A stretch of 20,892 nt of DNA from Candidatus Peregrinibacteria bacterium (GCA_018662075.1 JABJGX010000029.1:1-20892), one strand, 5' to 3'. Positions 12,323 through 20,597 are shown, counted from the first letter of the stretch. A program made the numbers and translations. Notes: generated by a model from the letters alone, not told the origin.

Positions 12323-13276
12323 ATGGAATTTACCGCTACAGAGGAGGTTCGGCTAGATGGTTTTATCGCTAAGCACGATGAGGGCCTTTCTCGTACGAAA
12401 ATCCAAGATGCCATCAAGGAAGGACTGGTTTCGGTAAACGGAAAAATAGTAATGAAGCCTGCTTATAAGCTGAGTCCTGATGACGTTGTAGTTTTTGATG
12501 AAGAGAGTTTCAACAAGCCGCCGGAGGATGCAGTGGAGATCGACCCTATCGATATGAAATTTGAAATCTTGTATGAGGATGATGCAGTGATTGTGATTAA
12601 TAAGCCTGCAGGAATTTCTGTGCACCCAGGGCACAGTATGGATAAGTCTGAGAAGACTATTTTGAATGGTGTTCGGTTTTTGTTCGAAGAGAGGAAGATT
12701 CCCTTTTCTCCTGATTCGGTACTTGCGCATCGTTTGGACAAGCCAACAACGGGATGTTTGTGTGTTGTAAAAAATTACAACAGTCACGCAGCATTACAGA
12801 AGCAGTTTCAGGATCGCACTATCAAAAAAAGCTACTTAGCCATTGTCGCTGGTATTCCAGACCATAAAACTGCGATCATTGATGCTCCTATCGGACGGAG
12901 TCTTACCGACAGGACAAAAATGGCAGTTGTGAAAACATCGACAAGTCGAGATGCGAAAACAACGTATACGGTTGTTGATAACACACACGATACTTCCCTA
13001 CTCCGGTGTGACTTGCACACAGGACGCACTCATCAGATTCGTGTACATCTTACCTCTGTCGACCATCCAATTCTAGGGGACATTGCCTATGCGTCAGTAC
13101 GCAGTGACGAACTGACAGAACAGCTCAAAGTACAAAACCTCTGTCTTCATGCTGAAAACCTTACATTTGTTTCTCCTGTAGATAACATTGAGCATTCAGT
13201 AGAAGCACCTTTGCCTCCTGCAATGCTCGATACACTTTCGAAGGCAGAGCTCTCGCTTACTCCCGACCAGGATTAA
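12323..13276 (+). CDS. RluA/RluD-family 23S rRNA pseudouridine synthase
   Basis: This 317-aa enzyme converts uridine to pseudouridine, most likely in 23S rRNA. An N-terminal S4 domain (about 8-58) is followed by the catalytic domain with INKPAGISVHPG (93-103), the active-site AHRLDKPTTG (135-144) with Asp139, and LHTGRTHQIRVHL (231-243). The S4 domain favours an RluC/RluD/YlyB-type role over RluA, but the exact target uridines cannot be read from sequence. I chose 12323 (MEFTATEEVRLD) over an upstream ATG at 12287 because TATAGT lies six bases before it and the S4 domain begins right after. Its last 20 bases overlap the convergent FecR-domain gene. A copy of the 22-bp palindrome lies inside it at 12762-12783. 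Confidence 0.93.
   Translation: MEFTATEEVRLDGFIAKHDEGLSRTKIQDAIKEGLVSVNGKIVMKPAYKLSPDDVVVFDEESFNKPPEDAVEIDPIDMKFEILYEDDAVIVINKPAGISVHPGHSMDKSEKTILNGVRFLFEERKIPFSPDSVLAHRLDKPTTGCLCVVKNYNSHAALQKQFQDRTIKKSYLAIVAGIPDHKTAIIDAPIGRSLTDRTKMAVVKTSTSRDAKTTYTVVDNTHDTSLLRCDLHTGRTHQIRVHLTSVDHPILGDIAYASVRSDELTEQLKVQNLCLHAENLTFVSPVDNIEHSVEAPLPPAMLDTLSKAELSLTPDQD
12762..12783. promoter_or_regulatory. Candidate TrmB-type operator, copy 3 (inside a gene)
   Basis: TGTTGTAA-AAAA-TTACAACA is a perfect 8-bp-arm palindrome, and the 22-bp element matches 17 of 18 fixed positions of the site at 8213-8234. It encodes part of VVKNYNS just after the active site of the pseudouridine synthase. Such an internal site may act as a roadblock or an auxiliary site, or may be neutral. 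Confidence 0.45.
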
Positions 13277-15023
13277 ACGTTACAACGTAGTCTAGTTCGT
13301 CGAGAAGACGGCCAGCATCGTCACGCGTTGCAATGTGATACGCGTTACGACCACGCTTGAGAGTGCTTAGTTCGGTGCTTGCAATGTAGTTGAAGAATCC
13401 TTTTCCTTTTTCGTACAACCGAAGGTTGTATCCGTTGACCCAGACACTGGCGACCTCGCGCGGAATGTTGCCTTCTATGAGGAATTCCATGTCAGATGTC
13501 TCGTACTCTGTTCCAGCTTTTGGCGAAAAGATCTGGATAGTACCAGGCATGAGTGGTGTATTTGAGGGTAGTGTTGCCTCTTCCGCTGATAGTGTCGGCT
13601 TTGCGTTGCCAGAGATAGATGCACCACTTGCGACTACTCCTTCTTGCCCTTCTCCAAGCATAATGACGAGTTTCGCTGGATCGCTGCGGTATCCTCCCCT
13701 GTTAATGGCAACAACTTCGTAAATGTTCTCTCCCATTTGGTAGTTTTTATATTCTGTGTTTGCCAGGTATGACCACTCTGTGTCCCCTGGTTCAAATAGT
13801 TGCAGTCGGTACGTATTGACCTCGATTCCAATTGCTCCCTTTGGTGCCGTCCCGCTAATCTCAATTTTTTGGTTGCTGGTTAGGTATGTTTCGCCATTGC
13901 GCGCAGGGGTACTAATTGCTGGTGGCTCTGGTGGCTTGCGATCTCTGTTCACTGTTCGGATTGCTTGACCAATGACTGATGATGAAGAATCGACTGCTTC
14001 GATGATAATACTTACTTCGTCTTCGTCTGGGAGGACGAGTTCTTGCTCGAATGTACCTTTCTCTTTGTCGATATTTGCAAGGTATCCGTTAATGCGAACC
14101 TTTTCGACATCTTCACCCATGCGACCGCTTACTTTTACTGCACTGCTTTGGATAACCGTTCCATCTTCTGGAGCCTCTACGCTGAGTACGATGTCATTTG
14201 TTGGTGCTTCATCTTCTGTTCCAGTCATAACGATACTGTCTGGTGTCAGGGACTGTGCATAGACTGCCCTGCTCTTTTCTACAAACTCTGACTGTAACTG
14301 TGAAGGGTCGAGTGGCTTCCTATATGTGTAGAGGTCTGGTGCACCTTCTCCTCCTACAGGCAATGTGAACTGTTGCCCTTCTCCAATTCTAATTACTTGG
14401 TCGTTTCCAGCAATAGTGAGTGTGATACCCAGTCCATCTGCAGCAAATACGACGAGTGATCGCGGTGTCATCACAAGTTCTGCACGAGATGGAAGCTCTG
14501 CACTTATATACGGGCTCACTATTGTTCTCACAGTTGAACCTGAATATATTGCGATCGTCGGTGTACTTGCCCAGAGCGTCCCCTCTTCTAGTTCGATTGT
14601 CACGAGAGAAGACTCTTCTCCTTTAAAGCTTTCTGCAATGCGGACCTGCGTGCTTTCGTCGAGCCTCATAGAGCTGGTGTCAAAGAATGTCAGTGTTGCA
14701 TTGTTTCGGGGACTAGAGACAATGGTGTCTCCTGCGTAGAGGTTGAGTTCATCTTCTGCTCTTTTAAGAGGGCCGTTGTCGACAGAGACATTAATAACTC
14801 CCCTGTCTTCAATGTTTAAAACAGTTGCTGTTCTGCGGATTGCATTACCGACACCAAAGAATTCCAAAGTCTTGTTACTCACAAACATAAGGGCAACTGC
14901 TAGGAGTCCGAGGCTTGCTAGTTTGCGAATCCGAGCGTTTCGACCTTTCAATTCTACTGGGTGTCGCCGGCGTCTTTGTCTTCGTTGGTTCATAAGGAGA
15001 TTGATGATACGCAAAAAAGACAT
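13257..15023 (-). CDS. Membrane-anchored FecR-domain protein with three Ig-like repeats
   Basis: This 588-aa protein has a very basic N-terminus (NQRRQRRRR), then one membrane helix (about 35-53), so the rest should lie outside the membrane. A FecR-like domain follows (about 90-220), with LYAGDTIVSSPRNNATLTFFDTSSMRLDE and a strand pattern ending in LEEGTLWA. Three Ig-like repeats come next (about 280-358, 370-456, 497-582). They share a pattern close to V-VNGY-LRLYE-G---F-Y-AST---L--G-N-Y-I-A. Here FecR is probably a structural domain, not a sigma regulator, as no sigma gene is nearby. It is the second gene of an operon with the GspE/PilB-type ATPase (29-base gap), so it may belong to a pilus or secretion apparatus. 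The start codon lies in an inverted repeat; a later in-frame ATG at residue 11 is an alternative start. Confidence 0.75.
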   Translation of the reverse strand: MSFLRIINLLMNQRRQRRRRHPVELKGRNARIRKLASLGLLAVALMFVSNKTLEFFGVGNAIRRTATVLNIEDRGVINVSVDNGPLKRAEDELNLYAGDTIVSSPRNNATLTFFDTSSMRLDESTQVRIAESFKGEESSLVTIELEEGTLWASTPTIAIYSGSTVRTIVSPYISAELPSRAELVMTPRSLVVFAADGLGITLTIAGNDQVIRIGEGQQFTLPVGGEGAPDLYTYRKPLDPSQLQSEFVEKSRAVYAQSLTPDSIVMTGTEDEAPTNDIVLSVEAPEDGTVIQSSAVKVSGRMGEDVEKVRINGYLANIDKEKGTFEQELVLPDEDEVSIIIEAVDSSSSVIGQAIRTVNRDRKPPEPPAISTPARNGETYLTSNQKIEISGTAPKGAIGIEVNTYRLQLFEPGDTEWSYLANTEYKNYQMGENIYEVVAINRGGYRSDPAKLVIMLGEGQEGVVASGASISGNAKPTLSAEEATLPSNTPLMPGTIQIFSPKAGTEYETSDMEFLIEGNIPREVASVWVNGYNLRLYEKGKGFFNYIASTELSTLKRGRNAYHIATRDDAGRLLDELDYVVTFNPGRE

Positions 15024-15043
15024 GTTTATGCAAGGTAAACATG
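15021..15043 (-). promoter_or_regulatory. Inverted repeat over the FecR-domain gene start
   Basis: CATGTTTA (15021-15028) and TAAACATG (15036-15043) form a perfect 8-bp stem with a 7-base loop. In the mRNA it would hide the ATG at 15023-15021. It lies in the 29-base gap after the ATPase gene, so ribosomes ending there could open it. Confidence 0.45.
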
Positions 15044-15052
15044 ACTACTCTG

Positions 15053-16183
15053 TTACATCGTTACTCTCATAATCTCTGAGTCTGTCGTGTCATCGTTATC
15101 CGTGAATATCTTTCCCCAGTCTTGCATAGTCTTGTATCCTTCTTTCTTTGCCTGCTCGAGCATTGGTTCTGCACTCTCATTATCGAGGATCATCTGACGA
15201 ATAGAAGGTGTTACCACCAAGAGTTCTGGTAGAGCCATTCGTCCATCGTATGTTTCGTTGTTTGACGGGTCGCACTTCGCGTCTCCTTTACACTCTTTTT
15301 TTGTTGTTCGAACCAAACGCTGTGCAAGTACTGCTCGCAGAGCTGGCGCAAAAGTATAGGGACTTACTCCCATCGCAAGAAGACGAGGGATCGCCTCAAT
15401 AGCAGAGTTCGTATGTAGTGTTGAAAGTACAAGGTGACCTGTCAGTGCCGCGTCGATAGCAGTTTGCGCCGTTTCATAGTCACGGATCTCACCAACGAGG
15501 ATAACATCAGGGTCGTGCCTCAAAATAGACCGAAGCCCTGTAGAAAATGTGTAGTCATGATCGTGGTCTACTTGAGACTGTACAATTCCTGGCAGTTCGT
15601 ATTCCACAGGATCTTCCAGTGTAATAATGCTTCTATCCTTTCCAACAATCGTATTGAGCAAGGCATAGAGTGTTGTTGTTTTACCAGATCCTGTAGGGCC
15701 TGTAATAAGAATAATTCCATTTGGTAGTTGTACAAGTTCTGATAGCTTTTCGTGAATTTCAGTTGGAAATCCTAGTTCTGGCAGTGGAACGATTCCTTTG
15801 TCTGGGTCTAGTAAACGCAGCGTAAACTTTTCACCGAAACGAGAAGGAATACTCGCAACACGAACGTTAACGGTTCGGCTTTGCTCACCGCCTTCGGCAG
15901 TGCGATCTTCCTGCTCAAACGTATAATGACCATCCTGAGGGATATTTGTAACGTTTAGCTTTAGCTTGCTCACGAATTTGATCTGTCGTACGAAGTCTTC
16001 GTATGTTCTTGCTGTAAGAGTAGCGATTTCCTCTAGGATTCCATGTAAACGTACCTCAAGGCGAACGCCGGTCTTTTCCGGTGCAAAGTGAATATCGGAA
16101 ATACCCTCTGAAGTACAGTATTTCTGCAACTGAGCTTGGAGTGCGGGGCCATCGAGACTGTCCCATTGGATATTAGTTTCCAT
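15053..16183 (-). CDS. GspE/PilB-family secretion or type IV pilus ATPase (short form)
   Basis: This 376-aa cytoplasmic hexameric-type ATPase would drive pilus extension or type II-like secretion. It has a shortened N-domain (about 10-125), Walker A GPTGSGKTT (162-170), the Asp box TLEDPVEYELPG (188-199), Walker B DPDVILVGEIRD (224-235) and the His box LSTLHTNS (253-260). The sequence of these boxes is closer to GspE/PilB than to the retraction ATPase PilT, though the length is PilT-like. The N1 domain of full PilB/GspE (total about 550 aa) is absent, and only two cysteines (298, 304) remain where PilB often has a four-Cys zinc site. The start is fixed by an extended -10, TGG-TATAAT, six bases before ATG. 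It is the first gene of an operon with the FecR-domain gene. Confidence 0.88.
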   Translation of the reverse strand: METNIQWDSLDGPALQAQLQKYCTSEGISDIHFAPEKTGVRLEVRLHGILEEIATLTARTYEDFVRQIKFVSKLKLNVTNIPQDGHYTFEQEDRTAEGGEQSRTVNVRVASIPSRFGEKFTLRLLDPDKGIVPLPELGFPTEIHEKLSELVQLPNGIILITGPTGSGKTTTLYALLNTIVGKDRSIITLEDPVEYELPGIVQSQVDHDHDYTFSTGLRSILRHDPDVILVGEIRDYETAQTAIDAALTGHLVLSTLHTNSAIEAIPRLLAMGVSPYTFAPALRAVLAQRLVRTTKKECKGDAKCDPSNNETYDGRMALPELLVVTPSIRQMILDNESAEPMLEQAKKEGYKTMQDWGKIFTDNDDTTDSEIMRVTM

Positions 16184-16189
16184 CTGTTT

Positions 16190-16198
16190 ATTATACCA
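16190..16198 (-). promoter_or_regulatory. Extended -10 leaderless promoter of the GspE/PilB-type gene
   Basis: TGG-TATAAT (16198-16190) followed by AAACAG and the ATG at 16183. A perfect -10 with six-base spacing. Confidence 0.7.
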
Positions 16199-16227
16199 TA
16201 AATGGCCGATTGGGGCTATTCCGAGTT

Positions 16228-16270
16228 TTGCCCTGAATTATAGGAATAAGTGTAATATACGGTTCCGTAT
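16228..16270 (+). promoter_or_regulatory. Promoter and start-codon palindrome of the PBP gene
   Basis: TTGCCC (16228-16233), 17 bases and TGTAAT (16251-16256), about 12 bases before ATG. A perfect palindrome, ATACGG-TT-CCGTAT (16257-16270), spans the expected transcript start and the first two bases of the ATG. It could be an operator. Confidence 0.4.
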
Positions 16271-18800
16271 GGCCCTTGCCTCACATACATTATCGGAGAC
16301 ACAGCGAAAGCGTCTTGCTAGGCATCGTATCGTTATTGTCCATGCAGCACTGCTTCTGGCACTACTGGTGGTTGTTGCTCGTCTTTTAGAGCTTCAAATC
16401 ATTAAAGGAAAGGACTATAGAACTCAGGCACAGTCTCAGCACTTTGGAGGAGTTGTCCTCCCTGCAAAGCGTGGAATCATTTATAGTCACAACAGTAAAA
16501 CAGGAGAGCAAAGCATTCTTGCGACAAACACAACGCTGGAATTGGCATACGTTGACCCGATGGTGACAGATAAGCCAACGTATATTGCTTCAGAACTTGC
16601 TCATCTGCTGGTAACGGAAGATTTTCATGAACTCTGCGGTGCAGGAGACAAAGAGTGTCCAACGGAACTCGCTGAATTTTATGCGAACTCTTTTGACCCA
16701 CTAGAACGTATTGGGAAACTGCAGTCAGGTGCACTACTAGAGCCACTGACACAAGGTCTGCCAGATGTGTCGCCAGAAGACATCCCAGACATTGAAGATA
16801 TTCGCCGGTCATTTGCGCGCGATATTGAAAAAAGAATTTCTGAGAAGCGAGTCACATTTGTCCCTCTTGTATACGGCGCAACGAAGATTCAAATGAAGGC
16901 AGTACGCGAGCTTGCTCTTAATGGGGTGTACGTAGTTGATGAGACTCGTATTATTTTTGCGGACCCAGAAGAGATCTCTAGTACAAAGATTGCAAGCATG
17001 GCACGAACTCTCGAGCCTTTCGTCGACATCGACGATACTGTCATTCGTAGACTCCTTCGGTCTCGCCCTCTTCGCTATGTTCCCATCATGCGACGTCTTC
17101 CGCCAGACTTGTCGTTAAAAGTTCGGGAGCTGAAACTGACGTCGTTCCAAGAAACCAATGTAGAGCGAAGTAAGGCAGCAACGCGTGAAGCTGCATTGAG
17201 TATTCAAGACCCGATGCGTAGTGTCGCTCTTCTCCCAGAACACTGGCGGTATTACCCAGATGGGAAAGTGGCGTCCCACGTTGTAGGATTTCTGAATAGT
17301 CAGCAGGAAGCGCAGTACGGAATAGAGCGCACGTTTAACCTAGAGCTCCGTGGTCAAGAAGGACGCATTACCTCTATGTCGGACCCGCAAGGTGGACAGA
17401 TCTTGTCTGCAAACCAAACTATTGTTGATGCCAAAGACGGTGACAACATCACACTGACTATCGACCGCTTTGTGCAAAAGAAAGTTGAGGAGATCATGGA
17501 CGATGCCGTCAAACGATTCGAAGCAGATGCTGGTCAGGCTATTATTATGGATCCTTTTACGGGACGCATTATTGCAATGGTGAATGCTCCAACGTTTGAT
17601 AGTAATAACTTTGGAACAGTCTATGGTAAAGAGCCATGGTACTTAGACAAACACAAGCAGGATGAAGTGGTGGCAGAGTTGTATCATCCCAAAACAAACC
17701 AGTTTGTGGTGAAGATGTACCTGAAAGATTTGTATTCTGAAGAGGGTCGACTGGAGCTCAGCGAGAAGACATACGAAACATTGCAAGAAATAGAGACTAT
17801 GTACGACCTCAAAGACATTATCCGGTATTACTTATATATAGGAGAGAATAGTCGCCGGGAGATCTTCCCAACAGAACGTCCAGACTTCTGGCTTCGCTTC
17901 ACGAACAATATTGGTGTGGGAGCGTATTTGAATAGGAACATTCAGGAAATCTACGAGCCGGGGTCTGTGTTCAAGCCTATCACCATGGCGATTGCTATCG
18001 ACCAAGGGGAAGTGAGTCCGGATGACCTATATGAAGATACAGGTACAGTTGAGGTAGATGAATATAAGATTAAAAATGCGTTGAATGCGCATTACGGAGA
18101 AGTGAATATGATCAACTGCCTAGAGTTCTCTGTAAATACCTGCATGACATCTGTGTCGATGAAGCTGGGAAAGAAGCTGTTCCACAGAATGATAGAACGG
18201 TTTGGGTTTGGGAAAATTACCACTATAGAACTGGAAGACGAACTACCGGGTGAAATTCTGCCGTGGAAGAAATGGTCCCAAGCACTTTTGGCCACTGCTG
18301 CTTATGGACAAGGAATATCTGCCACTCCCCTTCAGGTGATTACCGGTTGGTCAGCGCTTGCAAATGGTGGAAAGCTTATTCGTCCAACAATTATTGATAG
18401 TGTTGAAAAGAGTGATGGTACGGTGATTGAAACAAAGACATTTGTTGTCGACCAAGTGATAACCGAAGAGACGTCTGAAACTATTTCTGCGATGCTTGTG
18501 TCTGTTGTTGAAAATGGGTTTGGACGTAGTGCTGGTGTGCCTGGTTATAAGATCGCTGGAAAAACGGGTACGTCCCAGATGGCGGGACCTGGTGGTCAGT
18601 ATGAAATTGGTACTGGTTCGTCTATTACGTCCTTTGCAGGATTCGCTCCAGCGAACCACGCGAAGTTTGTGATGCTTATTAAGTTCGATAGACCGCGTGC
18701 CAAAGACATTGAGTTTGGTTCCCAGTCCGCGGCTCCGGTATTCGGAGATATCGCAAAATTCCTCTTTAGTTATTACGGGATTCCTCCGACTGAGGAGTAG
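16269..18800 (+). CDS. Penicillin-binding transpeptidase, FtsI/PBP2 type, unusually long
   Basis: This 843-aa membrane-anchored enzyme cross-links peptidoglycan. One membrane helix near the N-terminus (about 19-38) puts the rest outside. A dimerisation/pedestal region runs to about residue 390, with the class B start VVLPAKRGIIYS and a long extra segment (about 115-310). The transpeptidase domain has the three catalytic motifs: S566-V-F-K569, S621-V-N623 and K765-T-G767. About 100 residues are inserted before the SxxK motif (about 448-555), rich in Glu/Lys/Tyr. Usual FtsI proteins have about 550-600 aa. The VFEPGS-like context and AGKTGTSQ favour FtsI/SpoVD-type division PBPs, but an elongation role cannot be excluded. 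It is convergent with glmS, two bases apart. No mraY or mur genes are visible beside it. Confidence 0.92.
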   Translation: MALASHTLSETQRKRLARHRIVIVHAALLLALLVVVARLLELQIIKGKDYRTQAQSQHFGGVVLPAKRGIIYSHNSKTGEQSILATNTTLELAYVDPMVTDKPTYIASELAHLLVTEDFHELCGAGDKECPTELAEFYANSFDPLERIGKLQSGALLEPLTQGLPDVSPEDIPDIEDIRRSFARDIEKRISEKRVTFVPLVYGATKIQMKAVRELALNGVYVVDETRIIFADPEEISSTKIASMARTLEPFVDIDDTVIRRLLRSRPLRYVPIMRRLPPDLSLKVRELKLTSFQETNVERSKAATREAALSIQDPMRSVALLPEHWRYYPDGKVASHVVGFLNSQQEAQYGIERTFNLELRGQEGRITSMSDPQGGQILSANQTIVDAKDGDNITLTIDRFVQKKVEEIMDDAVKRFEADAGQAIIMDPFTGRIIAMVNAPTFDSNNFGTVYGKEPWYLDKHKQDEVVAELYHPKTNQFVVKMYLKDLYSEEGRLELSEKTYETLQEIETMYDLKDIIRYYLYIGENSRREIFPTERPDFWLRFTNNIGVGAYLNRNIQEIYEPGSVFKPITMAIAIDQGEVSPDDLYEDTGTVEVDEYKIKNALNAHYGEVNMINCLEFSVNTCMTSVSMKLGKKLFHRMIERFGFGKITTIELEDELPGEILPWKKWSQALLATAAYGQGISATPLQVITGWSALANGGKLIRPTIIDSVEKSDGTVIETKTFVVDQVITEETSETISAMLVSVVENGFGRSAGVPGYKIAGKTGTSQMAGPGGQYEIGTGSSITSFAGFAPANHAKFVMLIKFDRPRAKDIEFGSQSAAPVFGDIAKFLFSYYGIPPTEE

Positions 18801-18802
18801 TA

Positions 18803-20578
18803 CTACTTAACCGTCACGCTCTTTGCCAAGTTTCGTGGCATGTCTGGGTCCATTCCCCTCTTTACTGCGAGGAAGTAGCTAAGAACCTGGATAGGAATGA
18901 TGTTCATGATTGCTTGGGCAGCTCCTGCATCTGGTACTTTGATCCATTCTTCATACGCCTCGTTATTCTCTGGTGCAATTCCGATAGTCATTGCTCCACG
19001 GCTTTTGATCTCGATAGTGTTGCTGATGATGTCCTGTGTCACCTCGTCGTTTCCAGCAAGTGTAATGCATGGTGTCCCCTCCTCTATAAGAGCGATTGGT
19101 CCGTGCTTTAGTTCGCCTCCTGCAAACCCTTCTGCGTGGATGTAGCTGACTTCCTGGATCTTGATTGCACTTTCTAGTGCCATTGGGAAGTTCCAGCTTT
19201 TTCCGATGATGTAGATGTTCTCATGTGTCTGAATCTTGTCTGCAAGACTTTCGATATGATTTACGTAGCGTGGGTTTAACATATCGTTGATCTGCGCAGC
19301 AGTTTCCAGAAGTAGTGTCTTTCCATCATGAAGCTTGTCGTTCATTGCGTATGCAATCATGAGTAGTACCGCCATTTGTCCGGTCAGTGCCTTGGTTGAT
19401 GCCACTGCACGTTCTGGTCCTGCATTAATGAGCAGTGTGTAGTCAGCTTCTCGGTGAATGGTAGATCCTTCAGAGTTGACGATAGCAAGAACCTTAGACC
19501 CCTTTGCCTTTGCAATGTTCATCGCTTCAAGGACGTCAGCTGTTTCTCCACTCTGGGAAACGACGATGACGAGGCTTTCTGGTTTTAAGAAGTGGTGATG
19601 CACCTTAAATTCCCCTGCACTGGTGACATTAACGTGATGCTCTGCAACGACAGAGAAGAAATACTCTGCGGCCATACATGCTTTGTGTGCAGTTCCACAC
19701 CCAACGAGGAATGTTCCACTGGCATTTGCAATAGCATCTGCAATAACGCGGATCTGTTCGTCGTCTTGATTAACGGCTCTGGCGATACTATCTTTCTGCT
19801 CCATGATTTCTTTCAGCATGAAGTGTGCGTACTCTCCTTTTTGTGCCTGCTCTACTGACCATGTAATTTCAATCTCACGTTTTGGCTTCTCTTCACCAGT
19901 GATGAGGTCTGTAAACAAGATAGACTTTCCATCAGTTACAACCATTTCTCCGTCATCCAAGTACTGCACAACCTTTGTATGCTCCATGAATGCTGGAATG
20001 TCTGATGCGATAAAATAGCCGTCCTCTTTCGAAACTCCTACGATTAAAGGAGACCCTGTACGAGTAGCGACTAAAATGTCGCTTGTTTTGTGGAATGCAA
20101 GGATTCCGTATCGTCCTTCGAACTTTGTACATGCATTGCGTACTGCACTTGCGAAGTCTGAGGTGGTCTTCATCTCCTCTTCTATAACATGTGGGATAAT
20201 TTCTGTATCAGTTTCGCTGAGGAATGTGTGCCCTTTTGCAACGAGCTCTTTACGAAGCTCTTGGTAGTTTTCAATAATCCCGTTATGAACAACGACAATA
20301 CTTCCATCTGCATTGGTGTGCGGATGACTGTTTGCAGCAGTGACGCCTCCATGTGTCGCCCATCTTGTATGAGCAATAGCGAGCGAGCATCCATGAGCAA
20401 AATCATCTGCGTTCACAGCGCTGATCTTTCCTGTATCTTTTTTAATAATAGTTCCTTTTGTTGTTTTACAGGCAACACCCCAAGAGTCGTACCCTCTGTA
20501 CTCAAGATTCTTCAGTCCCTCGACAACAAGTTTACCTGCGTCTGACCGTTTGCCGACATATCCAAAGATTCCACACAT
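18803..20578 (-). CDS. glmS: Glutamine-fructose-6-phosphate aminotransferase (GlmS)
   Basis: This 591-aa cytoplasmic enzyme makes glucosamine-6-phosphate from fructose-6-phosphate and glutamine, the first step towards UDP-GlcNAc and peptidoglycan. The N-terminal glutaminase domain has the catalytic Cys2 (MCGIFGYVG), EYRGYDSWG (26-34) and HTRWATHG (70-77). Two SIS sugar-isomerase domains follow (about 285-400 and 450-575), with SQSGETADVLE (341-351) and AEGFAGGELKHGPIALIEEG (482-501). The C-terminus, DPDMPRNLAKSVTVK, replaces the usual TVE end by TVK. The length is close to normal (about 610). The upstream region of about 130 bases is too short for a glmS ribozyme and shows no such core. It ends in TAG, opposite the PBP gene, in a shared palindrome. 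Confidence 0.98.
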   Translation of the reverse strand: MCGIFGYVGKRSDAGKLVVEGLKNLEYRGYDSWGVACKTTKGTIIKKDTGKISAVNADDFAHGCSLAIAHTRWATHGGVTAANSHPHTNADGSIVVVHNGIIENYQELRKELVAKGHTFLSETDTEIIPHVIEEEMKTTSDFASAVRNACTKFEGRYGILAFHKTSDILVATRTGSPLIVGVSKEDGYFIASDIPAFMEHTKVVQYLDDGEMVVTDGKSILFTDLITGEEKPKREIEITWSVEQAQKGEYAHFMLKEIMEQKDSIARAVNQDDEQIRVIADAIANASGTFLVGCGTAHKACMAAEYFFSVVAEHHVNVTSAGEFKVHHHFLKPESLVIVVSQSGETADVLEAMNIAKAKGSKVLAIVNSEGSTIHREADYTLLINAGPERAVASTKALTGQMAVLLMIAYAMNDKLHDGKTLLLETAAQINDMLNPRYVNHIESLADKIQTHENIYIIGKSWNFPMALESAIKIQEVSYIHAEGFAGGELKHGPIALIEEGTPCITLAGNDEVTQDIISNTIEIKSRGAMTIGIAPENNEAYEEWIKVPDAGAAQAIMNIIPIQVLSYFLAVKRGMDPDMPRNLAKSVTVK

Positions 20579-20597
20579 ATTGGCTTATAATAGCGAT

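Noticed and set aside
15053..16183. PilT retraction ATPase
   Set aside because: The length fits PilT, but the boxes (VEYELPGIVQSQVD, LRHDPDVILVGEIRD, LSTLHTNSA) read as GspE/PilB.
230..20578. Genetic code 25 or 4 (UGA as Gly or Trp)
   Set aside because: The genes read as full-length family members with no internal TGA, and glycine and tryptophan are coded normally. UGA looks unused rather than reassigned in these genes.
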